Assembly (NCBI GenBank): GCA_029582155.1
Contig: CM055909.1
Location: 20,308,798 to 20,372,797, forward strand
Source: Panopea generosa
Lineage: Eukaryota; Mollusca; Bivalvia; Adapedonta; Hiatellidae
Length of the DNA stretch: 64,000 nt
Reading direction: 5' to 3'
The position numbers and the translations under genes are program-made. Of the stretch, positions 24,401 to 38,600 are shown in pieces. The notes beneath the pieces are model-generated. The model did not search any database. It was not told where the DNA came from and saw only the letters and a program-made list of their open reading frames with translations. The first letter of the stretch is position 1. Every line of letters starts with the position of its first letter.

Positions 24401-25445
24401 AAAGTACTAAAACTTATTTTGAAATAAATACAAAAAATGAAGTTCTACCAAAATATTTCGAAATAAATAAATAATCATAAAGTTCAAAACTTATTTAGAA
24501 ATGAATCAATAATGATAAAATTCTAAACTTATCTAGATATTAATCAATAATAATAAAGTTCTACCAAAATATTTCGTAATCAATTAATAATAAGAAAGTT
24601 CTGAACTTCTGAAATTATTTCGAATTTAATAAATAATAATAATGCACTAAAATTTATTTAGAATTAAATAAATGATAATAAAGTTCTAAATTTATTTAGA
24701 AATATATAAATAAAGATAAAGTTCTAAAACTAATTTAGAAATAAATAAATAATAGTAAATTTCAAACCAAATATTTCTAAATTAATAAATAATAATAAAG
24801 TTCAAAACTTATTTAGAAATCAATCGATGATAATAAAGATCTAAATATATTTAGATATGAATAAATAATGATAAAGTTCTACCAAAATATTTCGATTTAT
24901 ATCAACAATAATAAACTACTGAAACTTATTTCGAAATAAATAACTAATAATAATGTTCTACCCAAATATTTCCAAATAAATAAATAATAATCATTGTTTA
25001 AACTTATTTAGAAATAAATAAATAATAATTAAGATGTAAAACTTATTAATCAATCAATAAATAATAATAAAGTTTTACAAAAATATTCCGAAATAGTTGA
25101 AAAATAATTAATTTCTAAACTTGTTTAGAAAAAAATCAATAATAATTAAGTTCTAAACCTTTTCAGATATAAAACAAAATGTAAAATTCTACCAAAATAT
25201 TTCGAAATAAATAAATAATAATAAAGTTCTAAAACTTATTTTAAAATAAATGAATAATAAAGTTCTACCAAAATATTTCGAAATAAATAAGTAATAATAA
25301 AGTTGTATCAAAGTAGTTCTAGATAAATAAATAATAAAAAAGTTCAAAGCTTTTTTAGAAATCAATCGATGATAATTCAGTTCTAAACTTATTAATCAAT
25401 AAATCACTAATAGTAATGTTCTACCAAAATATTTCGAAATCAATA
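20870..25445. repeat. AT-rich ~36-bp array with orientation switches
   Basis: Units resemble AATAATAATAAAGTTCTACC followed by AAAATATTTCGAAATAAAT, alternating with a variant ending AAAACTTATTTAG. Orientation is plus at about 20870-21060, reversed at about 21100-21400, plus from about 21700, reversed at about 22500-22720, then mostly plus to the end. An AAT microsatellite sits at 21402-21465. The same family recurs at 43430-44585. No coding potential is present. Confidence 0.85.
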
Positions 25446-27056
25446 AGAAGCATCGACATTTTGATGGTCGCTTTAACAATATACGAACTTAAATGACGTG
25501 CACAACAGATCCTCGTTTATTTTAATAATAAAGTACAAAAAAAAAAAAAATTTTAGCTACAGTACTAGCTGTTTTATTCGGTTTATTGTTTTTTTTAGAT
25601 TTCTTTGGTTCAGCGATTTAACCGGGCGCCATAATCAGACCAGAAACAATTAATTAGGTCACAAAATGTTCAGATTTGAGATGTATTTTGTACAATTGAA
25701 CACAATGTTTACCGAACGTGAGTGCTAGCCGTTGACAAAACTCTCCATCAACCAATATATTCAACACAGGAAAAATTAAATAAGAGCATGTACATGTAGT
25801 TGAAGTTCAGAAGCAAACGATCGTGAGACAATGTTAATACATAAACATTGCCTTACCTTCGGACTTTATTTGATTTGTGCGTGATTCGACATTCTTTACA
25901 CATGCATTAAAAACAGAAAAAAATAATTTAATCCTATAATAATACTACATTTGTTTATTTTCCGCACTGCATTTTATACTGGCTATACAGGTTTACACCG
26001 CAGATCAACATAGTTTATTTAAGAATTAAAAGCCGAATTTTGAGTTTTCACAGGGAGATGAAGATCATTAGGCCAGTTTAATGTTCGTGAAGCCTTAAGC
26101 GCTTCTCGGCAACATTAAACTTGTCTTGTGTTTTACACCACCCGATGAAAAATTCAAAATTCGGCTTTCAAATGAAGTATATAAAAAAACCAGGCTAGAA
26201 ATGTCTTTAAAACCAAATAATTATTAACATGAATAAAAAGCATCTTATAATCATTAATAAAGCAAATCCACCAAAACGTGACAAAGTCGATATTTAAAAT
26301 GAAGTGGTAAACTTGGAACGAAATCCCCATTCTTAAAATATACAGCACTTAACTACTGTTTGACGTCATTCGGACTCTTTCAAAGACGAAACATTTTTTA
26401 CTACGTGTAAACCTGTATCAATGGCGGATCTACTCTTAAAAAATCGGCGTATGTCCCCTCCCTCCTAAACTCTCATATGCTATTATAATGCACTATAGTT
26501 GTACTGAAAACCTGTTTGCTCGTTCAGATTTTGTGTTGCACTCCCCTCCAAGCTGAAATCCTGGATCCACCTATGTGTATTATTTATACGTCACAAAATA
26601 TGTTGCACTTTTAAGCGGGAAATCTATTTTAGTCTAACCTAGGCGCATCAATCAACACAGTCATGTTATATTAAATATATATATATTTTAGACAATTTTA
26701 AAAGTTTGATAAATCCTGATAAATTCCCATTAATCCTTATAATTACATTATAGTTGCCAACTATTTTAGATAAAACTATTACGTTATTTTTGCCAATTTG
26801 ATATAGAAGCAGCAAATTATACGCATTAAACCACAAAGCAAAGGTCATGAATGTAACTGCGACTTTGTCAATACGCATTTGTTTGGCATCTTATGAACTT
26901 AACCGCAACGTGACGTCTCACAAGAAAAAAACAGAATGGTGCAACAAATGAAATGCAAATTGATCCGTTTTAGCTTTGCCCAGCTGCAAATGTTTTTCAC
27001 TGAGAAATGAAATGCAGTTAATCTATATAGTTCATTTAGGCTGATTACAATAAAAT
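25446..27056. other. No gene; holds two MITE-like pieces
   Basis: Unique-looking sequence apart from a palindromic element at about 26029-26171 and an inverted fragment of the TTAA MITE family at about 26584-26650. Nothing else is supported. Confidence 0.5.
26029..26171. mobile_element. Palindromic MITE, ~145 bp
   Basis: The ends AAGCCGAATTTTGAGTTTT and AAAAATTCAAAATTCGGCTT are inverted repeats. Inner arms continue the palindrome (GTTTAATGTTCGTGAAG against CTCGGCAACATTAAAC). Nearly the whole element can fold into one hairpin. The target duplication is unclear (flanks TTAA and TCAA). Confidence 0.65.
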
Positions 27057-29700
27057 GTAGTTGGCTATAAGATCGGCAATCGGAGATCAACATTCAATAC
27101 AGGTCCAGGTCTGAGATCGTTGATCAACATTAAAAAAAGTCAAAATTTGAATAACGACCCAGGTCTGCAATCGTAGATCAACATTCAATGCAGATCCAGG
27201 TCTGACATCGTAGATCAACATTCAATGCAGATCCAGGTCTGAGATCGTAGATCAACATTCAAAAATAAAGTCAAAATTTGAATAACGACTCAGATCTGCA
27301 ATCGTAGATCAACATTCAATGCAGATCCAGGTCTGAGATCGTAGATCAACATTCAAAATAAAAGTCGGAATTTGAATACCGACCCAGGTCTGCAATCGTA
27401 GATCGACATTCAAAATGAAATTAAAAATACGGACAAAATTTGAATGCAGACCCAGGTCTGAGATCGTAGATCGACATTCAAAATTAAAGTTGGAATTTGA
27501 ATAACGACCCAGGTCGGCAATCGTAGATCGACATTCAAAATAAAATTTAAAATAAAGACAAAATTTGAATACAGACCCAGGTCTGAGATCGTAGATCAAC
27601 ATTCAAAATAAAACTCGGAATTTGAATACCGACCCAGGTATGAGATCGTAGATCGACATTCAAAATAAAATCTAAAATACGGACAAAACTTGAATACAGA
27701 CCCAGGTCTGAGATCGTATATCGACATTCAAAATAAAATCTAAAATACGGACAAAACTTGAATACAGACCCGGGTCTGAGATCGAAGATCAACATTCAAA
27801 ATAAAAGTTAAAATACGGACAGAAATTGAATACAGACCCAGGTCTGAGATCGTAGATCAACATTCAAAATAATAGTCGGAATTTGAATACCGACCCAGGT
27901 CTGCAATCGTAGATCGACATTCAAAATAAAATTAAAAATACGGACAAAATTTGAATGCAGATCCAGGTCTGACATCGTAGATCAACATTCCAAAATAAAA
28001 GATAAAAGACGGACAAAACTTGAATACAGACCCAGGTCTAAGATCGTAGATCAACATTCAAAATAAAAGTCGGAATTTGAATAACGACCCAGATCTGCAA
28101 TCGTAGATCAACATTCAATGCAGATCCAGGTCTGAGATCGTAGATCAATATTCAAAATAAAAGTCGGAATTTGAATACCGACCCAGGTCTGCAATCGTAG
28201 ATCGACATTCAAAATAAAATTAAAAACACGGACAAAATTTGAATGCAGATCCAGGTCTGACATCGTAGATCAACATTCAAAATAAAAGTTAAAAGACGGA
28301 CAAAACTTGAATACAGACCCAGGTCTGCAATCGTAGATCGACATTCAAAATAAAAGTTAAAAGACGGAGTTAACTTGAATGCAGATCCAGGTCTGACATC
28401 GTAGATCAACATTCAAAATTAAAGTCGGAATTTGAATACCGACCCAGGTCTGCAATCGTAGATCGACATTCAAAATAAAATTAAAAATACGGACAAAATT
28501 TGAATGCAGATCCAGGTCTGAGACCGTAGATCGACATTCAAAATAAAAGTTAAAAGACGGACAAAACTTGAATACAGACCCAGGTCTGCAATCGTAGCTC
28601 GACATTCGAAATAAAAGAGAAAAGACGGAGTTAACTTGAATGCAGATCCAGGTCTGACATCGTAGATCAACATTCAAAATAAAAGTCGGAATTTGAATAC
28701 CGACCCAGGTCTGAGATCGTAGATATACATTTAAAAAATAAAATTAAAAATACCGACAAAATTTGAATGCAGACCCAGGTCTGAGATCGTAGATCGACAT
28801 TCAAAATAAAAGTTAAAAGACGGACAAAACTTGAATACAGACCCAGGTCTGCAATCGTAGCTCGACATTCGAAATAAAAGAGAAAAGACGGAGTTAACTT
28901 GAATGCAGATCCAGGTCTGACATCGTAGATCAACATTCAAAATAAAAGTCGGAATTTGAGTACCGACCCAGGTCTGAGATCGTAGATCGACATTTAAAAA
29001 ATAAAATTAAAAATACGGACAAAATTTGAATGCAGACCCAGGTCTGAGATCGTAGATCGACATTCAAAATAAAATTTTTAAGACGGACAAAACTTGAATA
29101 CAGACCCAGGTCTGTAATCGTAGATCGACATTCAAAATAAAAGAGAAAAGACGGAGTTAACTTGAATGCAGATCCAGGTCTGAGATCGTAGATCAACATT
29201 CAAAATAAAAGTTAAAATACGGACAGAACTTGAATACAGACCCAGGTCTGAGATCGTCGATCAACATTCAAAATAAAAGTCGGAATTTGAATACCGACCC
29301 AGGTCTGCAATCGTAGATCGACATTCAAAATAAAATTAAAAATACGGACAAAATTTGAATGCAGACCCAGGTCTGAGATCGTAGATCAACATTCAAAATA
29401 AAACTCGGAATTTGAATACCGACCTAGGTATGAGATCGTAGATCGACATTCAAAATAAAATCTAAAATACGGACAAAACTTGAATACAGACCCAGGTCTG
29501 AGATCGTAGATCGACATAAAAATAAAATCTAAAATACGGACAAAACTTGAATACAGACCCGGGTCTGAGATCGAAGATCAACATTCAAAATAAAAGTTAA
29601 TAGACGGACAGAAATTGAATACAGACCCAGGTCTGAGATCGTAGATCAACATTCAAAATAAAAGTCGGAATTTGAATACCGACCCAGGTCTGCAATCGTA

Positions 29701-29956
29701 GATCGACATTCAAAATAAAATTAAAAATACGGACAAAATTTGAATGCAGATCCAGGTCTGACTTCGTAGATCAACATTCAAAATAAAAGTCGGAATTTGA
29801 ATAACGACCCAGATTTATTTTGAATGTTGATCTACGATTGCAGATCTGGGTCGTTATTCAAATTCCGACTTTTATTTTGAATGTTGATCTACGATGTCAG
29901 ACCTGGATCTGCATTCAAATTTTGTCCGTATTTTTAATTTTATTTTGAATGTCGAT
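29701..29956. repeat. Palindromic centre of the satellite array
   Basis: Arms 29701-29814 and 29843-29956 are near-perfect inverted copies, with a single clear mismatch in the arms near 29763. The spacer is 28 bases. This is where the array changes orientation, and it could extrude as a hairpin or cruciform. Confidence 0.85.
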
Positions 29957-31709
29957 CTACGATCTCAGACCTCGATCTGCATTCAAATTTTGTCCGTATT
30001 TTTAATTTTATTTTGAATGTTGATCTACGATTGCAGATCTGGGTCGTTATTCAAATTCCGAGTTTTATTTTGAATGTTGATCTACGATGTCAGACCTGGC
30101 TCTGCATTCAAATTGTGTCCGTATTTTTAATTTTATTTTGAATGTCGATCTACGATTGCAGACCTGGGTCGGTATTCAAATTCCGACTTTTATTTTGAAT
30201 GTTGATCTACGATGTCAGACCTGGATCTGCATTCAAGTTAACTCCGTCTTTTAACTTTTATTTTGAATGTCGATCTACGATTGCAGACCTGGGTCTGTAT
30301 TCAAGTTTTGTCCATCTTTTAACTTTTATTTTGAATGTTGATCTACGATGTCAGACCTGGATCTGCATTCAAATTTTGTCCGTGTTTTTAATTTTATTTT
30401 GAATGTCGATCTACGATTGCAGACCTGGGTCGTTATTCAAATTCCGACTTTTATTTTGAATGTTGATCTACGATGTCAGACCTGGATCTGCATTCAAGTA
30501 AACTCTGTCTTTTAACTTTTATTTTGAATGTCGATCTACGATTGCAGACCTGGTTCTGTATTCAAGTTTTGTCAGTCTTTTAACTTTTATTTTGAATGTT
30601 GATCTACGATGTCAGACCTGGATCTGAATTCAAATTTTGTCCGTATTTTTAATTTTATTTTGAATGTTGATCTACGATTGCAGATCTGGGTCGTTATTCA
30701 AATTCCGACTTTTATTTTGAATGTTGATCTACGATCTCAGACCTGGGTCTGTATTCAAGTTTTGTACGTCTCTTAACTTTTATTTTGAATGTTGATCTAC
30801 GATGTCAGACCTGGATCTGCATTCAAATTTTGTCCGTATTTTTACTTTTATTTTGAATGTCGATCTACGATTGCAGACCTGGGTAGTTATTCAAATTCCG
30901 ACTTTTATTTTGAATGTTGATCTACGATCTCAGACCTGGGTCTTTATTCAAGTTAACTCCGTCTTTTAACTTTTATTTTGAATGTCGATCTACGATTGCT
31001 GACCTGGATCTGTATTCAAATTCCGACTTTTATTTTGAATATTGATCTACGATCTCAGACCTGGATCTGCATTGAATGTTGATCTACGATTGCAGATCTG
31101 GGTCGTTATTCAAATTCCGACTTTTATTTTGAATGTTGATCTACGATCTCAGACCTGGGTCTGTATTCAAGTTCTGTCCGTCTTTTAACTTTTATTTTGA
31201 ATGTTGATCTACGATGTCAGACCTGGATCTGCATTCAAGTTAACTCCGTCTTTTCTCTTTTATTTTGAATGTCGATCTACGATTGCAGACCTGGGTCTGT
31301 ATTCAAGTTTTGTCCGTCTTTTAACTTTTATTTTGAATGTCGATCTACGATCTCAGACCTGAATCTGCATTCAAATTTTGTCCGTATTTTTAATTTTATT
31401 TTGAATGTCGATCGACGATTGCAGACCTGGGTCGTTATTCAAATTCCGACTTTTATTTTGAATGTCGATCTACGATGTCAGACCTGGATCTGCATTCAAG
31501 TTAACTCCGTCTTTTCTCTTTTATTTTGAATGTCGATCTACGATTGCAGACCTGGGTCTGTATTCAAGTTTTGTCCATCTTTTAACTTTTATTTTGAATG
31601 TTGATCTACGATGTCAGACCTGGATCTGCATTCAAATTTTGTCCGTATTTTTAATTTTATTTTGAATGTTAATCTACGATTGCAGATCTGGGTCTTATTC
31701 AAATTCCAA

Positions 31710-34700
31710 CTTTTATTTTGAATGTTGATCTACGATGTCAGACCTGGATCTGCATTCAAATTTTGTCCGTATTTTTAATTTTATTTTGAATGTTGATCTA
31801 CGATTGCAGATCTGGGTCGTTATTCAAATTCCGACTTTTATTTTGAATGTTGATCTACGATCTCAGATCTGGGTCTGCATTCAAATTGTGTCCGTATTTT
31901 TAATTTTAATTTGAATGTCGATCTACGATTGCAGACCTGGGTCGGTATTCAAATTCCGACTTTTATTTTGAATGTTGATCTACGATGTCAGACCTGGATC
32001 TGCATTCAAGTTAACTCCATCTTTTAACTTTTATTTTGAATGTCGATCTACGATTGCAGACCTGGGTCTGTATTCAAGTTTTGTCCGTCTTTTAACTTTT
32101 ATTTTGAATGTTGATCTACGATGTCAGACCTGGATCTGCATTCAAATTTTGTCCGTGTTTTTAATTATATTTTGAATGTCGATCTACGATTGCAGACCTG
32201 GGTCGGTATTCAAATTCCGACTTTTATTTTTAATATTGATCTACGATCTCAGACCTGGATCTGCATTGAATGTTGATCTACGATTGCAGATCTGGGTCGT
32301 TATTCAAATTCCGACTTTTATTTTGAATGTTGATGTACGATCTCAGACCTGGGTCTGTATTCAAGTTTTGTCCGTCTTTTATCTTTTGTTTTGAATGTTG
32401 ATCTACGATGTCAGACCTGGATCTGCATTCAAATTTTGTCCGTATTTTTAATTTTATTTTGAATGTCGATCTACGATTGCAGACCTGGGTTGGTATTCAA
32501 ATTCCGACTTTTATTTTGAATGTTGATCTACTATCTCAGACCTGGGTCTGTATTCAATTTCTGTCCGTCTTTTAACTTTTATTTTGAATGTTGATCTTCG
32601 ATCTCAGACCTGGGTCTATATTCAAGTTTTGTCCGTATTTTAGATTTTATTTTGAATGTCGATCTACGATCTCAGACCTGGGTCTGTATTCAAGTTTTGT
32701 CCGTATTTTAGATTTTATTTTGAATGTCGATCTACGATCTCATACCTAGGTCGGTATTCAAATTCCGAGTTTTATTTTGAATGTTGATCTACGATCTCAG
32801 ACCTGGGTCTGCATTCAAATTTTGTCCGTATTTTTAATTTTATTTTGAATGTCGATCTACGATTGCAGACCTGGGTCGGTATTCAAATTCCGACTTTTAT
32901 TTTGAATGTTGATCGACGATCTCAGACCTGGGTCTGTATTCAAATTCTGTCCGTCTTTTAACTTTTATTTTGAATGTTGATGTACGATCTCAGACCTCGA
33001 TCTGCATTCAAGTTAACTCCGTCTTTTCTCTTTTATTTTGAATGTCGATCTACGATTGCAGACCTGGGTCTGTATTCAAGTTTTGTCCGTCTTTAAAATT
33101 TTATTTTGAATGTCGATCTACGATCTCAGACCTGGGTCTGCATTCAAATTTTGTCCGTATTTTTAATTTTATTTTGAATGTCGATCTACGATCTCAGACC
33201 TGGGTCGGTATTCAAATTCCGACTTTTATTTTGAATGTTGATCTACGATGTCAGACCTGGATCTGCATTCAAGTTAACTCCGTCTTTTCTCTTTTATTTC
33301 GAATGTCGAGCTACGATTGCAGACCTGGGTCTGTATTCAAGTTTTGTCCGTCTTTTAACTTTTATTTTGAATGTCGATCTACGATCTCAGACCTGGATCT
33401 GCATTCAAATTTTGTCCGTATTTTTAATTTTATTTTGAATGTCGATCTACGATTGCAGACCTGGGTCGGTATTCAAATTCCGACTTTTATTTTGAATGTT
33501 GATCTACGATGTCAGACCTGGATCTGCATTCAAGTAAACTCTGTCTTTTAATTTTTATTTTGAATGTCGATCTACGATTGCAGACCTGGGTCTGTATTCA
33601 AGTTTTGTCCGTCTTTTAACTTTTATTTTGAATGTTGATCTACGATGTCAGACCTGGATCTGCATTCAAATTTTGTCCGTATTTTTAATTTTATTTTGAA
33701 TGTTGATCTACGATTGCAGATCTGGGTCGTTATTCAAATTCCGACTTTTATTTTGAATGTTGATCTACGATCTCACACCTGGGTCTGCATTCAAATTGTG
33801 TCCGTATTTTTAATTTTAATTTGAATGTCGATCTACGATTGCAGACCTGGGTCGGTATTCAAATTCCGACTTTTATTTTGAATGTTGATCTACGATGTCA
33901 GACCTGGATCTGCATTCAAGTTAACTCCATCTTTTAACTTTTATTTTGAATGTCGATCTACGATTGCATACCTGGGTCTGTATTCAAGTTTTGTCCGTCT
34001 TTTAACTTTTATTTTGAATGTTGATCTACGATGTCAGACCTGGATCTGCATTCAAATTTTGTCCGTGTTTTTAATTATATTTTGAATGTCGATCTACGAT
34101 TGCAGACCAGGGTCGGTATTCAAATTCCGACTTTTATTTTTAATATTGATCTACGATCTCAGACCTGGATCTGCATTGAATGTTGATCTACGATTGCAGA
34201 TCTGGGTCGTTATTCAAATTCCGACTTTTATTTTGAATGTTGATGTACGATCTCAGACCTGGGTCTGTATTCAAGTTTTGTCCGTCTTTTATCTTTTATT
34301 TTGAATGTTGATCTACGATGTCAGACCTGGATCTGCATTCAAATTTTGTCCGTATTTTTATCTTTATTTTGAATGTCGATCTACGATTGCAGACCTGGGT
34401 TGGTATTCAAATTCCGACTTTTATTTTGAATGTTGATCTACTATCTCAGACCTGGGTCTGTATTCAATTTCTGTCCGTCTTTTAACTTTTATTTTGAATG
34501 TTGATCTTCGATCTCAGACCTGGGTCTATATTCAAGTTTTGTCCGTATTTTAGATTTTATTTTGAATGTCGATCTACGATCTCAGACCTGGGTCTGTATT
34601 CAAGTTTTGTCCGTATTTTAGATTTTATTTTGAATGTCGATCTACGATCTCATACCTAGGTCGGTATTCAAATTCCGAGTTTTATTTTGAATGTTGATCT

Positions 34701-35620
34701 ACGATCTCAGACCTGGGTCTGCATTCAAATTTTGTCCGTATTTTTAATTTTATTTTGAATGTCGATCTACGATTGCAGACCTGGGTCGGTATTCAAATTC
34801 CGACTTTTATTTTGAATGTTGATCGACGATCTCAGACCTGGGTCTGTATTCAAATTCTGTCCGTCTTTTAACTTTTATTTTGAATGTTGATGTACGATCT
34901 CAGACCTCGATCTGCATTCAAGTTAACTCCGTCTTTTCTCTTTTATTTTGAATGTCGATCTACGATTGCAGACCTGGGTCTGTATTCAAGTTTTGTCCGT
35001 CTTTAAAATTTTATTTTGAATGTCGATCTACGATCTCAGACCTGGGTCTGCATTCAAATTTTGTCCGTATTTTTAATTTTATTTTGAATGTCGATCTGCG
35101 ATCTCAGACCTGGGTCGGTATTCAAATTCCGACTTTTATTTTGAATGTTGATCTACGATGTCAGACCTGGATCTTCATTCAAGTTAACTCCGTCTTTTCT
35201 CTTTTATTTCGAATGTCGAGCTACGATTGCAGACCTGGGTCTGTATTCAAGTTTTGTCCGTCTTTTAACTTTTATTTTGAATGTCGATCTACGATCTCAG
35301 ACCTGGATCTGCATTCAAATTTTGTCCGTATTTTTAATTTTATTTTGAATGTCGATCTACGATTGCAGACCTGGGTCGGTATTCAAATTCCGACTTTTAT
35401 TTTGAATGTTGATCTACGATGTCAGACCTGGATCTGCATTCAAGTAAACTCTGTCTTTTAATTTTTATTTTGAATGTCGATCTACGATTGCAGACCTGGG
35501 TCTGTATTCAAGTTTTGTCCGTCTTTTAACTTTTATTTTGAATGTTGATCTACGATGTCAGACCTGGATCTGCATTCAAATTTTGTCCGTATTTTTAATT
35601 TTATTCTGAATGTTGATCTA
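31710..35620 (+). repeat. 1,910-bp segment duplicated in tandem inside the array
   Basis: Sequence from about 31710 to 33619 repeats from about 33620 to 35529 with a constant offset of 1,910 bases and only scattered substitutions (for example CAGACCTGGG against CATACCTGGG near 33967). A third copy begins and fades after about 160 bases. The repeats within each copy are far more diverged, so the large duplication is the most recent event. Confidence 0.9.
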
Positions 35621-36441
35621 CGATTGCAGATCTGGGTCGTTATTCAAATTCCGACTTTTATTTTGAATGTTGATCTACGATCTCAGACCTGGATCTGCAT
35701 TCAAATTTTGTCCGTATTTTTAATTTTATTTTGAATGTTGATCTACGATTGCAGATCTGGGTCGTTATTCAAATTCCGACTTTTATTTTGAATGTTGATC
35801 TACGATCTCAGACCTGGGTCTGCATTCAAATTTTGTCCGTATTTTTAATTTTATTTTGAATGTCGATCTACGATTGCAGACCTGGGTCGGTATTCAAATT
35901 CCGACTTTTATTTTGAATGTTGATCTACGATCTCAGACCTGGGTCTGTATTCAAGTTCTGTCCGTCTTTTAACTTTTATTTTGAATGTTGATCTACGATG
36001 TCAGACCTGGATCTGCATTCAAATTTTGTCCGTATTTTAAATTTTATTTTGAATGTCGATCTTCGATTGCAGACCTGGGTCGGTATTCAAATTCCGACTT
36101 TTATTTTGAATGTTGATCTACGATCTCAGACCTGGGTCTGTATTCAAGTTATGTCCGTCTTTTAACTTTTATTTTGAATGTTGATCTACGATCTCAGACC
36201 TGGGTCTGTATTCAAATTCCGACTTTTATTTTGAATGTTGATCTACGACCTCAGACCTGGGTCTGTATTCAATTTCTGTCCGTATTTTAGATTTTATTTT
36301 GAATGTCGATCTACGATTGCAGACCTGGGTCGTTATTCAAATTTTGACTTTTTTTTTTTAATGTTGATCTACGATCTCAGACCTGGATCTGTATTGAATG
36401 TTGATCTCCGATTGCCGATCTCATAGCCAACTTCACGCTAC

Positions 36442-37475
36442 TCAAATAGTTCACAATTGATATATGTCATGGAAAAGAACTTTATAAGATTTTATCTTCC
36501 GTTCTAATCCATATTTATACCTTAACTTGTGTGTGTATATGTACATTTGAATGAATAAATATGTTTAAACCAAATAAAATGTCTAATACTAACATGCACT
36601 TGATGGTATCTTTTCTGCCTGTCTGCCTGACAATTTGTGTGTATGTCCGTCTGTTCGACTTATCGCCCGCCAATACGACCTTCAACACTAAAAATATTCA
36701 TCCGTCCGTCCGTCCGCCCACCCGCACATCCATGTATCAATGTATCCATTCCTTCATCGTGCTTATAATACTCATGAGTAGCGCCCAGCTTTATTCGTCC
36801 GTGCGTACAAATATATATGTCACACATGTCATTCTTTCAATGTCAGCAAATAATATAAATTTAGAGGTAAATTTAATATTTGATATTTGCCAGTAAGCAA
36901 TATTGATTCTTCTGAATTGTGGCTTAAACGTCCATACCTTGAAAACCGACTGCTCCCTAAGTTAAGGAAAAATGACGATAATAATCCGTAATCTGTTGTT
37001 AAAATGGCTTAAGATAGCACGGAGCAGGTTTTTTTCTAAGGTTTTGTTAGTGCAAAAACATAATAAAATTGCAGCGATTGTTATAGTCTTATCACCTAAA
37101 ATAAAGTTGAGAAGATATATCATTTTGATATTTTGAGTTTGCGCATCTGATGTTTTGTTCTCTTGTGCGGTGTGTTGCGGATGTGGTGCGGTCTGACAGT
37201 CTATCTGGTTTGTTATATGTGTCTGTTCGTCCGTCCGTTTGATGTATAACTTAATTTTTCATTCATTGTTTGGCAAACCAGCAATCCCTGGCAATGGTAT
37301 TTAGCTCGTTGCTTTAGGGTGTCTGCTTATAACTTGCCTTGATGTAAAGGGGTAAACAAATACGAATACAGCTGCTGTTGTATATGCAGGTATGTAAACC
37401 ATAAAGGAATGTATCTGTAAACCAATTTGCAAGTCATGTGCTCGGCAAAATGAGTCAACCAAACACCGAATATGA
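36442..37475. other. No recognisable gene
   Basis: Unique-looking sequence with short CCGT-type simple repeats near 36700. A 111-codon frame at 36561-36896 runs through the simple repeat and has no recognisable motif. Confidence 0.5.
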
Positions 37476-38600
37476 GGTAGTTCAAGCAGCGACCATGGTG
37501 TCTATAGTTTATATATAGTTCAAGCAGCGACCATGGTGTTTATAGTTTGTATATAGTTCAAGCAGCGACCATGGTGTCTATCGTTTGTATATAGACCAAC
37601 CAGCCACCATGGTGTCGATATTTTGTATTTAGTCCAACCAGCGACCATGGTGTCTATAGTTTGTATATAGTTCAAGCAACGACCATGGTGTCTATAGTTT
37701 GTATATAGTCCAACCAGCGACTATGGTGTCTATAGTTTGTATATATTCAAACCAGCGACAATGGTGTCTATAGTTTGTATATAGTTCAAGCAGCGACCAT
37801 GGTGTCTATAGTTTGTATATAGTCTAACCAGCGACCATGGTGTCTATAGTCTGTATATAGTTCAACCAGCGACCATGTTGTCGATAGTTTGTATATAGTC
37901 CAACCAGCGACCATGGTGTCTTTAGTTTGTATATAGTCCAACCAGCAACCATGGTGTTTTTAGTTTGTATATAGTTCAAGCAGCGACCATGGTGTCTATA
38001 GTTTGTATATAGTTCAAGCAGCGACCATGGTGTCTATAGTTTGTATATAGTTCAAGCAGCCACCATGGTGTCTTAAGTTTGTCTATAGTTCAACTAGCGA
38101 CCGTGGTGTCTATAGTTTGTATATAGTCCAACCTGCGACCATAGTGTCCTTAGTTTGTATATAGTTCAACCAGCGACCATGGTGTCTATAGTGTGTCTAT
38201 AGTTCAACCAGCGACCATGGTGTCTATAGTTTGTCTATAGTTCAACTAGCTACCGTGGTGTCTATAGTTTGTATATAGTCCAAGCAGCGACCATGGTGTC
38301 TATATTTTGTATATAGTCCAACCAGCGACCATGGTGTCTATAGTTTGTATAAAGTCCAACCTGCGACCATGGTGTTTATAGTTTGTATATAGTCTAACCA
38401 GCGACCATGGTGTCTATAGTTTGTTTATAGTTCAACCAGCGACCATAGTGTCTATAGTTTGTATATAGTTTGTGTTTAGTTTGTATATAGTTTGTATATA
38501 GTTTGTATATAGTTTGTGTATAGTTTGTATATAGTTTGTGTATAGTTTGTATATAGTTCAACCAGCGACCATGGTGTCAGTAGTTTGTATATAGCTTGTA
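37476..38600 (+). repeat. 38-bp minisatellite
   Basis: About 28 copies of a unit like AGTTCAAGCAGCGACCATGG with TGTCTATAGTTTGTATAT. Near 38458-38550 the unit collapses into short TAGTTTGTATA repeats, suggesting slippage within the larger unit. No continuous frame exists. Confidence 0.95.

Larger units (their letters stand above)
27057..36441. repeat. Foldback-like inverted satellite array, 9.4 kb
   Basis: Units of 57 to 68 bases carry GTTGATCTACGAT, CAGACCTGGGTCTG and TATTTTGAATG. From 27057 to 29814 every unit is in minus orientation; from 29843 to 36441 every unit is in plus orientation. The two outer ends match as inverted repeats: AGTTGGCTATAAGATCGG on the left and CCGATCTCATAGCCAACT on the right. 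Inverted repeats built from tandem units with common outer ends resemble Foldback transposons; there is no transposase here. Units of three length types alternate, giving a higher-order period near 190 bases. Confidence 0.85.

Noticed and set aside
27309..36426. Many 60-170 codon frames sharing peptides such as FECRSTISDLG and FILNVDLR
   Set aside because: They are overlapping readings of the satellite unit in several frames and both orientations; no single frame persists.
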